DNA of 32,171 nt, taken from positions 1 through 32,171 of the forward strand of contig NZ_LWUA01000233.1 in NCBI RefSeq assembly GCF_005222955.1, written 5' to 3'. The notes under the pieces were generated by a model that saw only the letters and a program-made list of their open reading frames with translations, did no database searches and was not told the DNA's origin. Both the position numbers and the translations under genes were made by a program. Positions 29,961 to 32,171 of this stretch are shown one piece after another (position 1 is the stretch's first letter; each line of letters begins with the position of its first letter). This DNA comes from Blastococcus sp. CCUG 61487. Its GTDB lineage: Bacteria; Actinomycetota; Actinomycetes; Mycobacteriales; Geodermatophilaceae.

Positions 29961-31999
29961 GACGCCACCCGGCCGACCTCGGCGGTCCGGCCCGCGTCGG
30001 GTCGCGGCGCGCCGCGCTCGGCCGGTCCCTGCGGCGCCGTGGTGGTCTCGACGAGCCCCGCGGCGTCGATGGCCGCACCGGACGGGTCGGCGGGCTCCGC
30101 GATGGCTGCCTGCACCGCCTCGGCGGTCCGCCGGCCGATGCCCGGGATCGCCATGAGCTCCTCCACGGTGGCGGCCCGCAGCCGCTTGAGCGATCCGAAC
30201 TCCTTCATCAGCGCCTTCCGCCGTGTCTCCCCGAGCCCGGGGACGTCGTCCAACAACGAGGTCAGCATCGTGGTGGACCGCTTCTGCCGGTGATAGGTGA
30301 CAGCGAACCGGTGCGCCTCGTCCCGCACGCGCTGGAGCAGGTACAGCGCCTCGGAGGTGCGCGGCAGGATCACCGGGTCGCTCTCCCCCGGCAGCCAGAT
30401 CTCCTCCATGCGCTTGGCCAGCCCGCAGACGGCGACGTCCACGATGCCCAGCTCGGCCAGCGAGCGGGCGGCCGCCGCGACCTGCGGCGCCCCGCCGTCG
30501 ACGACCAGCAGGTTCGGCGGGTAGGCGAACCTGCGCGGCCGCCCCTCCTCCGCGGCGACGCCCTGCTCGTCGCGCCGGTCCTGCTCCTCCTTGAGGTGCC
30601 GCGCGAACCGGCGGCGCACCACCTCGGCCATCGCCGCGGTGTCGTCGGTTCCGTTCGTGACGGAGAACCGGCGGTAGTCCGACTTCTTCGGCAGCCCGTC
30701 CTCGAAGACCACCATGCTGGCGACGACGTTGGTCCCCTGGACGTGGCTGATGTCGATGCACTCGATGCGCAGCGGGGCGTCCGGCAGCTCCAGCGCCTCC
30801 TGCAGCTCGCTGAGCGCGAGCGAACGCGCGGTGAGGTCGCTGGCCCGCTTCACCCGGTGCCGGGCGAAGGACTCCTTGGCGTTGCGCTCGACGGTCTCCA
30901 TGAGGTTGCGCTTGTCGCCGCGCTGGGGCACGCGGAGCCTGACCCGGCTGCCGCGCAGCTCGCTCAGCAGCTCCTCGTAGATCTCGGCGTCGTCCGGCAG
31001 CTCTGGGACGAGCACCTCCTTCGGCACGCTCTCCCCGGCCTCTGTCGCGCCGGTCTGCTCGTCGATGCCGCCGTACACCTGCAGCAGGAACTGCTCGACC
31101 AGCTCGCCGGTGGTCACCGCCTCGACCTTGTCGACGATCCAGCCGCGCTGACCGCGCACCCGGCCGCCGCGCACGTGGAAGACCTGGACCGCGGCCTCGA
31201 GCTCGTCCTGCGCGAACGCGACCACGTCGGCGTCGGTGCCGTCGCCGAGCACGACGGCCTGCTTCTCCATCGCACGCTTGAGGGCGCCGAGGTCGTCGCG
31301 GAGCCGCGCCGCCTTCTCGTACTCCAGGTCCGCCGCGGCTGCTGCCATCTCCCGCTCGAGCCGCTTGATCATGGACTCGGTCTTGCCGGCCATGAAGTCG
31401 CAGAAGTCGTCGACGATCTTCCGGTGCTCCTCGGCGCTGACCCGGCCGACGCAGGGGGCGGCGCACTTCCCGATGTAGCCCAGCAGGCAGGGCCGGCCGA
31501 TCTGGCCGGCCCGCTTGAAGACGCCGTTGGAGCAGGTGCGGGCCGGGAAGACGCGGGTCAGGGTGTCGAGGGTCTCGCGGATCGCCCAGGCGTGGGCGTA
31601 GGGCCCGAAGTACCGGACGCCCTTCTTCTTGGGGCCGCGCATGACCTGCAGCCGCGGGTACTCCTCGTTCAGCGTCACGGCCAGCGACGGGTAGCTCTTG
31701 TCATCGCGGTAGCGGACGTTGAACCGCGGGTCGAACTCCTTGATCCAGTTGTACTCGAGCTGGAGCGCCTCGACCTCGGTGCCGACGACGGTCCACTCGA
31801 CGCCGGACGCCGTCGTCACCATCTGGCGGGTGCGCGGGTGCAGGCCGGCGACGTCGGCGAAGTAGCTGTTCAGCCGCTGGCGGAGGCTCTTGGCCTTGCC
31901 CACGTAGATGACCCGGCCACCAGGGTCCCGGAACTTGTAGACGCCCGGGCTCTCCGGGATGGAGCCGACCGCGGGGCGGTACGTCGAGGGGTCGGCCAT
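29957..31999 (-). CDS. uvrC: UvrC, nucleotide excision repair endonuclease subunit
   Basis: A 680-residue UvrC that makes both incisions around DNA lesions after UvrAB. The N-terminal GIY-YIG nuclease shows GVYKF and [12 protein letters not shown] (19-42). A four-cysteine set, Cys156, Cys171, Cys179 and Cys183, matches the Fe-S ligands reported for E. coli UvrC. The UVR helix pair lies near 214-246. An RNase H-like nuclease has [12 protein letters not shown] and [11 protein letters not shown]. Two helix-hairpin-helix motifs are [12 protein letters not shown] and [12 protein letters not shown]. About 45 residues of low-complexity tail follow. No SOS box is visible upstream. Confidence 0.97.
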   Translation of the reverse strand: MADPSTYRPAVGSIPESPGVYKFRDPGGRVIYVGKAKSLRQRLNSYFADVAGLHPRTRQMVTTASGVEWTVVGTEVEALQLEYNWIKEFDPRFNVRYRDDKSYPSLAVTLNEEYPRLQVMRGPKKKGVRYFGPYAHAWAIRETLDTLTRVFPARTCSNGVFKRAGQIGRPCLLGYIGKCAAPCVGRVSAEEHRKIVDDFCDFMAGKTESMIKRLEREMAAAAADLEYEKAARLRDDLGALKRAMEKQAVVLGDGTDADVVAFAQDELEAAVQVFHVRGGRVRGQRGWIVDKVEAVTTGELVEQFLLQVYGGIDEQTGATEAGESVPKEVLVPELPDDAEIYEELLSELRGSRVRLRVPQRGDKRNLMETVERNAKESFARHRVKRASDLTARSLALSELQEALELPDAPLRIECIDISHVQGTNVVASMVVFEDGLPKKSDYRRFSVTNGTDDTAAMAEVVRRRFARHLKEEQDRRDEQGVAAEEGRPRRFAYPPNLLVVDGGAPQVAAAARSLAELGIVDVAVCGLAKRMEEIWLPGESDPVILPRTSEALYLLQRVRDEAHRFAVTYHRQKRSTTMLTSLLDDVPGLGETRRKALMKEFGSLKRLRAATVEELMAIPGIGRRTAEAVQAAIAEPADPSGAAIDAAGLVETTTAPQGPAERGAPRPDAGRTAEVGRVAS

Positions 32000-32005
32000 G
32001 CCTCC

Positions 32006-32011
32006 ACACTA
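32006..32011 (-). promoter_or_regulatory. Candidate -10 element, leaderless uvrC transcript
   Basis: TAGTGT on the minus strand fits TANNNT. Six bases (GGAGGC) separate it from the uvrC ATG at 31999, the same spacing as at ctaA, so transcription would begin at or next to the start codon. The GGAGGC also resembles a ribosome site, so a leadered transcript from further upstream is possible. Confidence 0.45.
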
Positions 32012-32030
32012 GGTCGGGAAGGTGACAGGC

Positions 32031-32068
32031 CGCCCGGGTCGGGGCCCGGGCGTCACAACCGTCACAAC
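32031..32068. repeat. Hairpin and tandem direct repeat upstream of uvrC
   Basis: CGCCCGGG (32031-32038) and CCCGGGCG (32045-32052) form an eight-base stem with a six-base loop. Immediately next to it CGTCACAAC is repeated in tandem (32051-32059 and 32060-32068), reading GTTGTGACG twice on the minus strand. This could be the terminator of an upstream minus-strand gene, a two-site regulator target, or chance. Confidence 0.4.
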
Positions 32069-32115
32069 GCAGCGCGGCCGCCCTCCGCGCGGCGCCGTCG
32101 CGCCGCCCGCTGCGG

Positions 32116-32171
32116 TCAGCCGACGGGCTGGGAGCGCCGCACCCCGAGCGCGGGCACGCGGGCCGCGAGGG
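32116..32171 (-). CDS. Possible C-terminal end of a further minus-strand gene
   Basis: From the window edge a frame reads LAARVPALGVRRSQPVG and stops at TGA (32118-32116). The composition and the hairpin that follows would suit a gene end, but 17 residues are too few to identify anything and chance is quite possible. Confidence 0.25.
   Translation of the reverse strand, partial: LAARVPALGVRRSQPVG

Overview
The window is very GC-rich actinobacterial chromosome. GTG starts are common, stops and starts overlap (ATGA, GTGA, TGATG), and the gene order is the one actinobacteria keep around the SUF, heme A, pentose-phosphate and lower-glycolysis genes, with WhiA, RbpA and OpcA as lineage markers. 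The DUF222 (13E12-type) protein and overall style suggest Geodermatophilaceae or a close relative. That family-level placement is inference.

Layout. (1) 1-1437, minus: a DUF222 protein cut by the window edge, whose start codon lies inside a near-consensus LexA/SOS box. (2) 1555-9089, minus: a compact Fe-S assembly operon read sufR, sufB, sufD, Rieske ferredoxin, sufC, sufS, sufU, sufT, GNAT acetyltransferase, with nearly every junction overlapping. sufR is broken by an apparent one-base deletion between its DNA-binding half and its Fe-S-sensing half. A SufR-type operator overlaps its start. (3) 9251-12093: ctaA (plus, probably leaderless) converges on a minus-strand set of ctaB, deoC and a 94-residue unknown. 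(4) 12435-20758, plus: tkt, tal, pgi, zwf, opcA, pgl, followed by a 60-residue CxxC protein. (5) 21103-31999, minus: uvrC, rapZ, yvcK, whiA, gap, pgk, tpiA, an oligopeptide-binding lipoprotein, secG and rbpA in transcription order. The last 170 bases hold the uvrC promoter region and perhaps the end of another minus-strand gene.

How the genes work together. SufBCD is the scaffold complex. SufS and SufU supply sulfur, and SufT helps deliver clusters. CtaB and CtaA convert heme B to heme O and then heme A for cytochrome oxidase. The plus-strand carbon cluster runs the oxidative and non-oxidative pentose-phosphate pathway with Pgi. The minus-strand cluster runs triose phosphates to 3-phosphoglycerate, next to the regulators YvcK, RapZ and WhiA.

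Most of the window is conserved housekeeping DNA, and no wholly new multi-gene system is evident. The points most worth a second look are the sufR frameshift and operator, the SOS box at the DUF222 start, a perfect 14-bp palindrome plus alternative hairpins between whiA and gap, and a small protein that shares a WDCxxCG knuckle with the convergent rbpA.
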